Source of the DNA: Firmicutes bacterium UBA995
GTDB taxonomy: Bacteria; Bacillota; Sulfobacillia; UBA995
Length of the DNA: 28,440 nt
NCBI GenBank assembly: GCA_002291985.1
Contig: DBBB01000001.1
Span: 1-28,440 of the forward strand
Direction: 5' to 3'
In this document: one piece after another, positions 16,541 to 24,723 of the stretch
How the letters are laid out: every line of letters starts with the position of its first letter
Position numbering within the stretch: position 1 is the stretch's first letter
Position numbers and translations under genes: made by a program
Notes under the pieces: generated by a model
Seen by the model: the letters and a program-made list of their open reading frames with translations, nothing else
What the model was told of the DNA's origin: nothing
Databases searched by the model: none

Positions 16541-17602
16541 GTGACGGTAAAGGAGTTCCTCACCACTCTAAGCCTGGCGCCGGGCGTGTCCGGCTTCGAG
16601 GACGGGGTGGCGGCCATCGTGGAGGCCGCCTGGGCCGGCCTCGCTTGCGAGGTACGCCGGGACAGCCTGGGCAACGTCATCGCCTTACGCCGGGGATCGG
16701 GTGGCACGGGGGGACGGCCGCTGAAGGTGATGCTGGCCGCCCACCTGGACGAGGTGGGCCTGATCGTGACCCGCATTGACCGCGACGGGTTCCTGCGCTT
16801 TGCCGGGGTGCAGCGTCCCGATTTCCGGCAGCTTCTGGGCAAAGAAGTGACGGTCCACGGCCGCCGCGATCTGCCGGGGGTGATCGGCCACCCTCCTCCC
16901 CACCTGCTATCGCCCGAGGATTTGCGCAAGCTGCCCAAGCCAGAAGACCTGTTCATCGACGTGGGCTTGACTGCCGCCGAGGCCGCCGAACTGGCGGCGG
17001 TGGGCGACCCCGTGACCTTCCGTTCAGGGCTGTGGGAGTTGAAAGGCGGCCTCCTGGCGGGCAAGGCGCTGGATGACCGGTGCGGCGTGGCCGTACTATA
17101 CGAATGCCTGCGCGAGCTGGGCCGGTCGCGCCCCGCGGCCGACGTGTACGCGGTGGCCACCGTGCAGGAAGAGGTGGGACTGCGCGGCGCGGTGGTCGGG
17201 GCTTACGGCGTCGAACCCGACCTCGCTATCGCGGTGGATGTGGGCTTCGGCGATACTCCCGGCGTCCCCGAGCACCTGACCTGGCCGCTCGGCAAGGGGC
17301 CGGTGATCGCCGTGGGCGCCAACGTGCATCCCATCCTGTACCGGGACTTGACGGCCCTTGCCCGGGAACTCGATATCCCCTACCAGGTGGAAGCGGCCCC
17401 CGGTCCCACCGGTACCGATGCCTGGGCCATGCAGGTAGCCCGGACGGGAGTACCCACCGCCCTCCTGTCCATCCCTTGCCGGTACATGCACTCGGTGGTG
17501 GAGACAATCGCTCTGGCCGACGTGACCCGGGCGGGAAGGTTGTTGGCCCGGTTTGCCTGCGATCGGGACCTTCCGTACCTGGAGGAGCTGGCATGGAAGT
17601 GA
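16541..17602 (+). CDS. M42-family aminopeptidase (first of three)
   Basis: This 353-residue di-metal peptidase belongs to the TET/FrvX/YsdC family, which builds 12-subunit tetrahedra that trim peptides. Metal ligands are visible at H68 (AAHLDE), D178 (ALDDR), E210/E211 (VQEE), D233 (AVDVG) and H317 (YMHS). The start is GTG 16541, eight bases after a G-run; an ATG at 16522 is in the wrong frame. Its end overlaps the second M42 gene by 10 bases. It is most like the third copy in its DVxxGDTPG metal segment. Confidence 0.92.
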   Translation: MTVKEFLTTLSLAPGVSGFEDGVAAIVEAAWAGLACEVRRDSLGNVIALRRGSGGTGGRPLKVMLAAHLDEVGLIVTRIDRDGFLRFAGVQRPDFRQLLGKEVTVHGRRDLPGVIGHPPPHLLSPEDLRKLPKPEDLFIDVGLTAAEAAELAAVGDPVTFRSGLWELKGGLLAGKALDDRCGVAVLYECLRELGRSRPAADVYAVATVQEEVGLRGAVVGAYGVEPDLAIAVDVGFGDTPGVPEHLTWPLGKGPVIAVGANVHPILYRDLTALARELDIPYQVEAAPGPTGTDAWAMQVARTGVPTALLSIPCRYMHSVVETIALADVTRAGRLLARFACDRDLPYLEELAWK

Positions 17603-18657
17603 ACGGCGAGGAGCGGCTGCGCGCGCTCACGTTCCGGCTGTGCGATGCCCGGGGTGTGTCGGGAGACGAGGCCGAGGTCCGGAGCATCTTGCGGCAGGAA
17701 TTGAAGGGCGATGCCCGGACCGATACCCTGGGGAACTTGCTCGTCCGGCGTGCCGACCCGGCCGGGGGCCGTGAGCCGGTGCGGGTGATGTTGGCCGCCC
17801 ACCAGGATGAGGTAGGCTTCATGGTCACCCGCATCGAAAAGGACGGCCGCCTGCGGTTTGCCGTCGTAGGCGGGATCGACCCCCGCGTATTGCCCGGCCT
17901 GGCCGTGCTGGTGGGGGGCGAGGGGATTCCCGGGGTCATCGGCGTGGGCCCTCCCCATCTCCTGGAGCCGGGGGCAACCCCTTCCCTGCCCCGTGCGGAC
18001 GACCTGCTGATCGATGTTGGCTGCTCCGGCTGCGAGGAAGCCGAGCGATGGTTCAAGGTCGGCGATTATGCCACGTTTGCCACCAGGGCCCGGGAGCTGG
18101 GTTCGGGGGTGATCATGGCCAAGGCCCTTGATGATCGGGCGGGCTGCGCGGTGCTGCTGGAAGTGCTGCGGGGGGAGTATCCCGGCGTGGAACTGCACGG
18201 CGCCTTCACCGTCCAGGAGGAACTGGGATTGCGAGGCGCCCGGGTGGCGGCCCACGCCATCGCTCCGCAGGTGGGGTTGGCCCTGGAAGGCACGATCTGC
18301 GCCGATGGACCGACGCGCGAGGAACAGGAGTGGGTCACGCGCCTGGGGGCTGGACCTGCCCTCAGCCTGATGGATCGCACCTCTATAGCCAACGGCGCGC
18401 TGCTCACCATGCTGCAGGAGGTAGGCCGGGCGGGCGGCATCCCCTTGCAGCTTCGCCGGTCGGCCATGGGGGGCAACGACGCCGGCGCGATGAGCCGGGC
18501 GCTGGAGGGCGCCGCCACCGCTTCCGTCTCCGTCCCCTGCCGTTACCTGCACGGACCGGCTTCGGTCGCGTCCCTCGCCGACATTGCCGCCAGCATACGC
18601 CTGGTGGCCGGTTTCTTGCGGGAGCTTGGCCGCACCGGTCTCCCCCCGCGCCCCTGA
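17593..18657 (+). CDS. M42-family aminopeptidase (second of three)
   Basis: The protein has 354 residues and the same fold as its neighbours: AAHQDEVGF, KALDDRAG, VQEELGLRG and the final YLHGP. It differs at the second-shell metal site, where Asp in the DVT/DVG segment is replaced by Glu (LALEGTICADGP), as in the EGT/EAT subgroup of M42 enzymes. It also has a distinct substrate loop (MGGNDAGAMS). ATG 17593 lies within the end of the preceding gene (ATGGAAGTGA), so the two should be translated together. The difference points to a different specificity rather than simple duplication. Confidence 0.92.
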   Translation: MEVNGEERLRALTFRLCDARGVSGDEAEVRSILRQELKGDARTDTLGNLLVRRADPAGGREPVRVMLAAHQDEVGFMVTRIEKDGRLRFAVVGGIDPRVLPGLAVLVGGEGIPGVIGVGPPHLLEPGATPSLPRADDLLIDVGCSGCEEAERWFKVGDYATFATRARELGSGVIMAKALDDRAGCAVLLEVLRGEYPGVELHGAFTVQEELGLRGARVAAHAIAPQVGLALEGTICADGPTREEQEWVTRLGAGPALSLMDRTSIANGALLTMLQEVGRAGGIPLQLRRSAMGGNDAGAMSRALEGAATASVSVPCRYLHGPASVASLADIAASIRLVAGFLRELGRTGLPPRP

Positions 18658-18672
18658 GGAGGTATACGCGTC

Positions 18673-19653
18673 ATGTTGGACCTGATCGATCGGTTGACCC
18701 GCGCGCACGGACCTTCCGGCCGCGAGGATGACGTTCGCCGGCTCATCGCCGCCGAACTGGGGTCGCATGTGGAGGGCACGCGGACGGACGCCCTGGGCAA
18801 TCTCATCGCCTGGAAAGGCGGGGACGGCCCCCGGGTGATGCTGGCCGCCCACATGGACGAGATCGGCTTCATGGTCACCCACGTTGACGACAAGGGCTTC
18901 CTGCGGTACGCGGTGGTGGGGGGCATGGATCACGTCGGGTTGCCGGGTCAGCGCGTGGCCTTCCCCGAGGGCAGGGTCGGCGTCATCGGCGCTGAACCGG
19001 TGGACGAGCCCAAGGATCTCAAGCACGAGAAGCTGTTCATCGACCCGGGCACCGACGCCGGCATCGCCGTAGGCGACGTGGCCGTGTTCCATCGTCCCCT
19101 GGAACAGGCGGGCCACCGGCTGATCGGCAAGGCCTTGGACGACCGGCTGGGTTGCGCCGTGCTGGTGGAAGTCGCCCGGCGCCTGGCCTCCACCCCCAAC
19201 CGGGTTTTCTTCGTGTTCACCGTACAGGAAGAAGTGGGCCTTACCGCCACCGGCGCCCTCACCGCCACCTACGGGCTGCAGCCGGCGTGGGGGGTGGCGG
19301 TGGACGTGACGGATACGGGCGATACGCCCAAGGCCCGACCACCGATGGAGGTGGCGCTGGGCAAGGGGCCGGCGGTGAAGGTAATGGACCAGAGCTTGAT
19401 ATGCCATCCCCGCGTGCGCCGGGCACTCGAAGAGGCGGCGGTAGCGGCGGAAGTGCCCTTCCAGCGGGAGATCTGCGAAGGAGGTACGGACGCGGGCGCC
19501 ATCGCCGTCACCCGGGAAGGGGTGCCGGCGGGCGTCGTTTCCTTGCCCACCCGCTACCTGCATGGCCCGTCGGAGATGGCCGACCTGCGGGATATCGAGG
19601 GAGCGGTGGCCCTGCTCCTCGCCTTCCTGGGGAAACCCTTGCCGGAAAGTTGA
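18673..19653 (+). CDS. M42-family aminopeptidase (third of three)
   Basis: This copy is the shortest, 326 residues. Conserved sites are AAHMDEIGF, KALDDRLG, VQEEVGL, AVDVTDTGDTP and YLHGPSEM. The glycine/aspartate pair CEGGTDAG fits the S1-pocket segment of TET peptidases. ATG 18673 is nine bases after GAGGAGGT and 15 bases beyond the second copy's stop. A gap of under 90 bases separates it from pilB, which has its own strong ribosome site. Confidence 0.92.
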   Translation: MLDLIDRLTRAHGPSGREDDVRRLIAAELGSHVEGTRTDALGNLIAWKGGDGPRVMLAAHMDEIGFMVTHVDDKGFLRYAVVGGMDHVGLPGQRVAFPEGRVGVIGAEPVDEPKDLKHEKLFIDPGTDAGIAVGDVAVFHRPLEQAGHRLIGKALDDRLGCAVLVEVARRLASTPNRVFFVFTVQEEVGLTATGALTATYGLQPAWGVAVDVTDTGDTPKARPPMEVALGKGPAVKVMDQSLICHPRVRRALEEAAVAAEVPFQREICEGGTDAGAIAVTREGVPAGVVSLPTRYLHGPSEMADLRDIEGAVALLLAFLGKPLPES

Positions 19654-19741
19654 CGGTAGCGCGCCCGGCAAGACAGGATTCGACCATGCCGTCGAGAATA
19701 ACCCGCATATCATTTCGTCCGGGCAAGGAGGCGCGGCACTT

Positions 19742-21415
19742 TTGCGCATGTTGCGGCAACGAATCGGCGATGTCCTGCTGGAAGCGAACCTGATCACGAC
19801 AGAGCAGTTGCAGGCGGCAACCGAGCTTCAGGCAACCTCCGGGGCGCGCCTCGGCGATGTCCTCTTGCGGATGGGCGTGGTGTCCGAGACGGATATGGCT
19901 CGAACTCTTGCCCGCCAGCTCGATATGCCTTTTGCCAATCCTGCCGACCTCAAGATTCACCCGCCTGCCGCCCGGCTCATCTCGGAACAGGCGGCCAGGC
20001 GTTACCGGGCGATCCCCGTCGAGAAACGCGGTGACACGCTGGTCGTGGCCATGGCCGACCCGCTCAATGTGGTCGCCCTCGATGACATCGCTCTTATGGC
20101 CGGCTGCCCCGTTCAAGTCGTTGTCACTACCGAGCGCGGCGTCTTGCGCCTCATCGAGCAGGCCTATCGGCTGGGTGCCGCCGTGTCCGATGATCGGCCG
20201 CCCGAGGAGGACGCCGAGACCGAGCGCTTGCGGGGACTGGTCGATGAGGCGCCCATCGTCCGCCTGGTGGCCAATATCATCGACCAGGCGCTCGAGGAAC
20301 GGGCCAGCGACATCCACATTGAGGCTCGCGAGGACCGCATGCAGGTGCGGTTTCGGGTTGACGGCATGTTGCGCGACGCCATGTCCGGCGCGCGCAGCGC
20401 TCACGGGGCGGTGGTGTCTCGCATCAAGGTCATGGCCACTCTCGACATCGCCGAACGCCGCCTGCCCCAGGACGGGCGGATTCAGCTCAAGGACGCGGGC
20501 CGGGACGTGGACGTGCGCGTGTCCACCCTGCCCACCATCTTCGGCGAGAAGGTAGTCATGCGAATTCTCGATAAAGCTCGAGCTATCACCGGCCTCGAGG
20601 AACTCGGCTTCCTCCCCGACACCCTCGCCCAGTTCCGACAGGCAATCCGCCGTCCCTACGGCATCATCCTGGTGTGTGGGCCCACCGGCAGTGGCAAGAC
20701 CACCACCCTGATGGCCGCCTTGCGCGAACTCAATGCGGCCACCCAGAACATCGTCACCATCGAGGACCCGGTGGAGTATCAGGTGGCCGGCGTGAACCAG
20801 ATCCAGGTGAACGAACGGATCGGACTCACCTTCGCCCAGGGGCTGCGGTCCATATTGCGCCAGGACCCCAACACCGTCATGGTCGGCGAGATTCGCGACC
20901 GGGACACGGCGGAGATCGCCATCCGTGCCGCCCTGACCGGGCATCTCGTCCTGACCACCATTCACACCAACGAGGCGGCGGGGGCTATCCCCCGCCTGGT
21001 AGATATGGGCGTCGAGCCGTTCCTGGTCGCTTCGTCCTTGGCGGCCGTGCTCGCCCAGCGGCTGGCCAGGACCATCTGCCGTCACTGCAAGGAAGGCAGG
21101 GAGCTGCCCATGGATGCTCCGGACCGCCTGGCCATGGACTTGCCGCCGGACAAACAGCTGGTCGTCCATCAGGGTCGGGGCTGCTCTTACTGCGGCAACA
21201 CCGGGTACAGTGGCCGCCTCGCCATCCATGAGTTCCTGCCCGTGACCGCCGAACTGCGTTCGGCAGTGAGCCAGCGCGTATCGGCGGCCGTCGTCAAGGA
21301 CCTGGCGCTGAAGGCGGGCATGCGGCCGCTGTTGCAGGACGGAGTGACCAAGGTGCTGCGCGGATCCACTACCCTTGACGAGATCCGCCGCGTGGCCTGG
21401 ACCGAGGAAGGCTAG
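19742..21415 (+). CDS. pilB: Type IV pilus assembly ATPase PilB
   Basis: This 557-residue hexameric extension motor powers pilin polymerisation. The N-terminus carries two 24-residue MshEN repeats (R7-Q30 and R36-Q59, five-residue spacer) that bind c-di-GMP in homologues. Next come a GspE-N2 part, Walker A GPTGSGKT (313-320), Asp box TIEDPVEY, Walker B VMVGEIRD (379-386), the His box HLVLTTIHTN and a zinc-site pair CRHC...CSYC (446/449, 481/484). TTG 19742 is 10 bases after AAGGAGG; ATG 19748 two codons later is the alternative. It is the first gene of the pil cluster. Confidence 0.95.
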   Translation: MRMLRQRIGDVLLEANLITTEQLQAATELQATSGARLGDVLLRMGVVSETDMARTLARQLDMPFANPADLKIHPPAARLISEQAARRYRAIPVEKRGDTLVVAMADPLNVVALDDIALMAGCPVQVVVTTERGVLRLIEQAYRLGAAVSDDRPPEEDAETERLRGLVDEAPIVRLVANIIDQALEERASDIHIEAREDRMQVRFRVDGMLRDAMSGARSAHGAVVSRIKVMATLDIAERRLPQDGRIQLKDAGRDVDVRVSTLPTIFGEKVVMRILDKARAITGLEELGFLPDTLAQFRQAIRRPYGIILVCGPTGSGKTTTLMAALRELNAATQNIVTIEDPVEYQVAGVNQIQVNERIGLTFAQGLRSILRQDPNTVMVGEIRDRDTAEIAIRAALTGHLVLTTIHTNEAAGAIPRLVDMGVEPFLVASSLAAVLAQRLARTICRHCKEGRELPMDAPDRLAMDLPPDKQLVVHQGRGCSYCGNTGYSGRLAIHEFLPVTAELRSAVSQRVSAAVVKDLALKAGMRPLLQDGVTKVLRGSTTLDEIRRVAWTEEG

Positions 21416-21439
21416 TCGCCCGGGAGGTAACGATCGCCG

Positions 21440-22525
21440 GTGAGCATCGTCGAGCTGTTGAGGGAAGCGCTGGACCGGAAGGCTTCCGACCTGCATGTGA
21501 CCGTGGACTCGCCCCCGGTGATCCGGGTCAACGGCGAACTGGTGCGCCTTGACCGGCCTCGCCTGCAACCGGCCGATACCCGGCGCCTGCTGGTGGAGAT
21601 GCTGGACGAGGATCAGGTCAGGCGTTTCGACAGTGAGGGCGAGGTCGACTTCGCCCACAGCATCGCCCACCTCGGCCGCTTTCGGGTGAATGGCTACCGC
21701 CAGCGGAGGTCGGCCGCCATCGCCGTCCGGCTGATAGGTTCGGAGATCAAGAGCCTGCGCGCGCTGGGGCTGCCCGAGACCCTTGCCAACCTGGCCCGTC
21801 GCCCTCGCGGCCTGGTCCTGGTCACCGGCCCCACCGGCAGCGGCAAGACGACGACGCTGGCCTCGATGGTCGACCTCATAAACCGGGAGTTCGAGTATCA
21901 CGTCATCACGCTCGAGGACCCCATCGAGTATCTGCACTGCCACCAGCGGAGCATCGTGAACCAGCGGGAGATCGGTACCGATACCCAGTCTTTCGCCAGC
22001 GGGCTCCGGGCCGCCCTGCGCGAGGATCCCGACGTGGTGCTGGTGGGGGAGATGCGCGACCTCGAGACCATCGCCACCGCCTTGCGCGCGGCCGAAACCG
22101 GTCACCTGGTTCTGGCCACCCTCCACACCAACGATGCCCCCCAGACCATCGACCGCGTGGTCGATGCCTTCCCTCCTTACCAGCAGGAGCAGGTCAAAGT
22201 GCAACTTGGCAACTGTCTCGAGGGGATAGTGGCCCAGCGGCTGATCCCCCGGGTGGACGGCCGCGGCCGGGTGGTGGCGGTGGAGGTGCTGGTCGCCACC
22301 CCCGCCATCCGTAACCTGATCCGGGAGGGCAAGACCCACCAGATCCCCTCGTCCCTTCAGACAGGGTCCCGGCACGGGATGAAGACCATGGATGCTTCGC
22401 TGCGCGAGCTGTACGCCCAGCAGCTGATCTCCGCCGAGGACTACGTCTTCAGCGCAAGCGATCCGGCGGCGGTAGCCAGGGAGATCGGCTACCGCCGGTC
22501 TGACGAAACGGTGGGGGAGCGCTGA
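21440..22525 (+). CDS. pilT: Twitching-motility retraction ATPase PilT
   Basis: This 361-residue retraction motor depolymerises the pilus. It shows the N-terminal ASDLHV motif, Walker A GPTGSGKT (130-137), TLEDPIEYLH, Walker B VVLVGEMRD (199-207), HLVLATLHTND and the PilT-specific AIRNLIREGKTHQI (289-302) needed for retraction. GTG 21440 follows GGGAGGT. It lies 24 bases after pilB and one base before pilC. Its presence argues for a dynamic, retractable pilus (twitching or DNA uptake) rather than a secretion pseudopilus. Confidence 0.96.
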   Translation: MSIVELLREALDRKASDLHVTVDSPPVIRVNGELVRLDRPRLQPADTRRLLVEMLDEDQVRRFDSEGEVDFAHSIAHLGRFRVNGYRQRRSAAIAVRLIGSEIKSLRALGLPETLANLARRPRGLVLVTGPTGSGKTTTLASMVDLINREFEYHVITLEDPIEYLHCHQRSIVNQREIGTDTQSFASGLRAALREDPDVVLVGEMRDLETIATALRAAETGHLVLATLHTNDAPQTIDRVVDAFPPYQQEQVKVQLGNCLEGIVAQRLIPRVDGRGRVVAVEVLVATPAIRNLIREGKTHQIPSSLQTGSRHGMKTMDASLRELYAQQLISAEDYVFSASDPAAVAREIGYRRSDETVGER

Positions 22526-22526
22526 C

Positions 22527-23750
22527 ATGCCCGAGTACGTCTTCCGCGGGCGGGATGCCGCCGGCAAACGCGTGCACGGTCAGGTCCACGCCGAGAGTAC
22601 CGCCCGGGCGGCCGAGCATCTCCGGGAGCGGGGCACGTTCATCACCCATCTGCAGGCCAGGAAGTCGGTCAAGGAAGTGCTGGCCTCCCGGCCTGGCAAG
22701 GCGGTGGGCGGACGCGTGCCCGTCAAGGACCTCGCCCTCTTCTGCCGTCAGTTCGGCACGATGGCCGGGGCGGGGGTGCCCGTGCTCAACGCCCTGGCCC
22801 TCCTGGGCGATCAGGTGACCAGCAAACTCCTGCGTCAGATCCTCAAGGAAGTGGCGGGCGACGTCGAGTCTGGCCTCAGCCTGGCTGCCGCCCTGGGCCG
22901 TCACGGGCGGCGCCTGCCTCCCGCGCTGGTGAGCATGACGGCTGCCGGGGAGATGGCCGGCATCATCGAGGAGGTATTTTCCCGCCTGGCCGAGCACTTT
23001 GAGAAAGAGCACGCCGTGACCCAGAAGGTCCGCTCGGCCCTGGCCTACCCGGTGGTGGTGCTGGTCATGGCGGTGGCAGTGGTGCTCCTGCTCCTCGCTT
23101 TCGTCGTACCCAACTTCGTCATGCTATTCGAGGGTCTCGGCGCGGCGCTGCCCTGGCCCACCCGACTGCTCCTGGACATGAGCGGCTTCGCCCGCCGCAA
23201 CCTGCTGCTGATCGTCATCGGTGGCGGCTTGCTGGCCGGGGTCCTGGTCCGGGGAGTGCGCACCCCCCGTGGCGCCGCTCTGGCTGACCGGTGGATCTTG
23301 CGGGTTCCCGCCATCGGCCCCCTGGTCCTCAAGCAGGCGGTGGCACGCTTTTGCCGCACGCTGTCGAGCCTCCTGGCCAGTGGCGTGCCCGTTTTGCAGG
23401 CCCTGGAGGTGGTGCAAGGCACGGTGGGCAATCGGATGGTGGCCGAGGTGGTGGGGCGCACCCGCCAGGCTGTGCTGGAAGGGCAGGGCATGGCCCAGAG
23501 CCTGCGTGCGAGCCCCCTGATCCCCGCCATGGTGACGCAGATGATCGCCGTCGGCGAGGAGACCGGCCACACCGAGACGATGCTTTTGAAGGTGGCCCAG
23601 TTCTACGAGCAGGACATCGATGCCCTGGTCGAGCGCTTCGCCGCCACCATCCAACCCCTGATCATGGCAGGGATGGGTATCGGCATCGGCTTCGTGCTGA
23701 TTGCCATGATCATGCCCATGTTCGAGGTGTTCGGGATGATCGGGCAGTAG
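22527..23750 (+). CDS. pilC: Type IV pilus inner-membrane platform protein PilC
   Basis: The protein has 407 residues with two T2SS-F domains (about 70-195 and 273-396) and three membrane segments (near 171-195, 226-245 and 377-400). The N-terminal YVFRGRDAAGKRVHGQVHAES, FCRQFGTMAGAGVPVLNAL and second-copy FCRTLSSLLASGVPVLQAL motifs are diagnostic. It couples the PilB/PilT rotors to pilin insertion or extraction. It starts one base after the pilT stop. Confidence 0.96.
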   Translation: MPEYVFRGRDAAGKRVHGQVHAESTARAAEHLRERGTFITHLQARKSVKEVLASRPGKAVGGRVPVKDLALFCRQFGTMAGAGVPVLNALALLGDQVTSKLLRQILKEVAGDVESGLSLAAALGRHGRRLPPALVSMTAAGEMAGIIEEVFSRLAEHFEKEHAVTQKVRSALAYPVVVLVMAVAVVLLLLAFVVPNFVMLFEGLGAALPWPTRLLLDMSGFARRNLLLIVIGGGLLAGVLVRGVRTPRGAALADRWILRVPAIGPLVLKQAVARFCRTLSSLLASGVPVLQALEVVQGTVGNRMVAEVVGRTRQAVLEGQGMAQSLRASPLIPAMVTQMIAVGEETGHTETMLLKVAQFYEQDIDALVERFAATIQPLIMAGMGIGIGFVLIAMIMPMFEVFGMIGQ

Positions 23751-23767
23751 GGGAACGGCCGGCGGCC

Positions 23768-23843
23768 GTGCGCCTGTGAAAGAGGGATGAAGGTGAAAGT
23801 CCTCCAATCGTAGAGCAATCGGCGAGCAATGCCGTGTCAACTC
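23768..23843 (+). other. Possible 5' relic of a group II intron
   Basis: The stretch begins GTGCGCCTG, the usual 5' boundary of bacterial group II introns (GTGYG). Some 25 bases on it contains GGTGAAAGTCC flanked by GAGG and CCTC, like their domain I stem. A small hairpin CGGC/GCCG follows (near 23821-23835). No reverse transcriptase gene or domain V is present, so at most a truncated 5' end remains. The likeness rests on short motifs and may be chance. Confidence 0.25.
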
Positions 23844-23902
23844 ACGTAAGAATGTTGTGTGAACGTAAGAATGTTGCCGAACGGCGATGCCGAACGGCGA
23901 TG
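23844..23902. repeat. Two adjoining pairs of short direct repeats upstream of pilA
   Basis: ACGTAAGAATGTTG occurs at 23844-23857 and 23863-23876 (19-base period). Immediately after, CCGAACGGCGATG is perfectly duplicated at 23877-23889 and 23890-23902. Each copy overlaps a GCCGAACGGC palindrome-like element. The block ends eight bases before the predicted -35 box of the pilin promoter, where an activator or repressor would bind. Confidence 0.65.
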
Positions 23903-23909
23903 CAATGCA

Positions 23910-23939
23910 TTGACATCCCGCCTGGCCGGATGATATCCT
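23910..23939 (+). promoter_or_regulatory. Probable promoter of the pilin gene
   Basis: A perfect TTGACA (23910-23915) is followed after 18 bases by TATCCT (23934-23939). Transcription would begin near 23946, giving a leader of about 100 bases before the strong GGAGGAGGTG ribosome site of pilA. The leader can form G/C-rich hairpins, but no known riboswitch pattern (in particular no c-di-GMP-I core) is seen. Confidence 0.55.
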
Positions 23940-24044
23940 GACCTGGTAATGGCAGAGAATGCAGGGTGCCCGGTCCAGCTACCGGCCAGGCGCTTCATGT
24001 GCAGGTGGAATTAGCAGCATGGCACGTCAGGAGGAGGTGAAAAC

Positions 24045-24617
24045 ATGCTGAAGCACTTGCGGCGAGTTTCCCGGCAAGAGAGGGGCTTCACCCTCATCGA
24101 GCTGCTGGTGGTGGTCGTCATCCTGGGCATCCTGGCGGCGGTCGCCATCCCCCGGGTGCTGGGGGCCATCGAGCGGGCGCGCGAGAGCAAGGCGGTGGCC
24201 GACATCCGGGTGATCGTCAGCGGACTCGAACGCTACTTCTTCGACCACGGGATGTTCCCCACCCACCTCGGGCTGCTGCGGGGCGTGTACGTTAAGAGCG
24301 ACTTCCCCTTCACCAACGCCCACGGCCATGTCTACTTCTACGCCGTCCGATGGGACGGTGTTGCCGGCGACATCGATAACCTGCGCCAGTATGCTATCGG
24401 TAATCCCAGCAATCCGCCCGCCGGGACTGCTGGAGTCGTCAACTGGGCCGACACGGGAGTAACGCCGGGCCTCGTAGAGGGGCGGGCCGTCGCTTCTCAG
24501 GCCTGGGCGTTCGGGGTCGGCGCCCCAGCAGCCGGCAGCGCTATGTCTGGCGCGCCCTCGCTATTCTCTATTGGCCAGCCCGCAAGACCCACCTGCCCGA
24601 GGCTGCAATATGACTGA
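24045..24617 (+). CDS. pilA: Type IV pilin, probable major pilin PilA
   Basis: The protein has 190 residues. A short basic leader ends in QERG, and prepilin peptidase should cut before F15, giving mature FTLIELLVVVVILGILAAVAIPRV with the essential Glu at mature position 5. The rest is a GspG-like globular head with a variable C-terminus and a single cysteine near the end. The gene has its own promoter, a strong ribosome site (GGAGGAGGTG, six bases from ATG) and a terminator directly behind it, all consistent with high pilin expression. No prepilin peptidase gene is visible in the window. Confidence 0.93.
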   Translation: MLKHLRRVSRQERGFTLIELLVVVVILGILAAVAIPRVLGAIERARESKAVADIRVIVSGLERYFFDHGMFPTHLGLLRGVYVKSDFPFTNAHGHVYFYAVRWDGVAGDIDNLRQYAIGNPSNPPAGTAGVVNWADTGVTPGLVEGRAVASQAWAFGVGAPAAGSAMSGAPSLFSIGQPARPTCPRLQYD

Positions 24618-24633
24618 ACGGTCCGGTTGACCG

Positions 24634-24664
24634 GGGACCCCCGCGCGGGGTCCCTTTCCTTTTT
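24634..24664 (+). terminator. Intrinsic terminator after pilA
   Basis: GGGACCCC (24634-24641) pairs perfectly with GGGGTCCC (24647-24654) around a 5-base loop and is followed by TTTCCTTTTT. It would end most pilin transcripts while letting some readthrough reach pilM. Confidence 0.85.
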
Positions 24665-24723
24665 CGCCCCGGGCAGGAAGCCGGGGTTTTCCGTAGAAAT
24701 GGCCAGGTGAAGGTGAGGAGAGG

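Noticed and set aside
17080..17592. N-terminal extension of the second M42 gene back to 17080
   Set aside because: The frame is open but lies inside the first M42 gene in another phase and encodes an Arg/Gly-rich chain. ATG 17593 fits the family start.
17380..19797. 805-codon minus-strand frame opposite the M42 genes
   Set aside because: Shadow of three confident plus-strand peptidase genes; no ribosome site and no recognisable domain.
19508..22567. 1019-codon open frame on the minus strand opposite the third M42 gene, pilB and pilT
   Set aside because: It mirrors well-supported genes, has histidine/glycine/glutamine-rich low-complexity content typical of antisense frames in GC-rich DNA, and has no family signature.
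23946..24044. c-di-GMP riboswitch in the pilA leader
   Set aside because: The leader lacks the conserved GEMM core segments, although such switches precede pilus genes in some clostridia.
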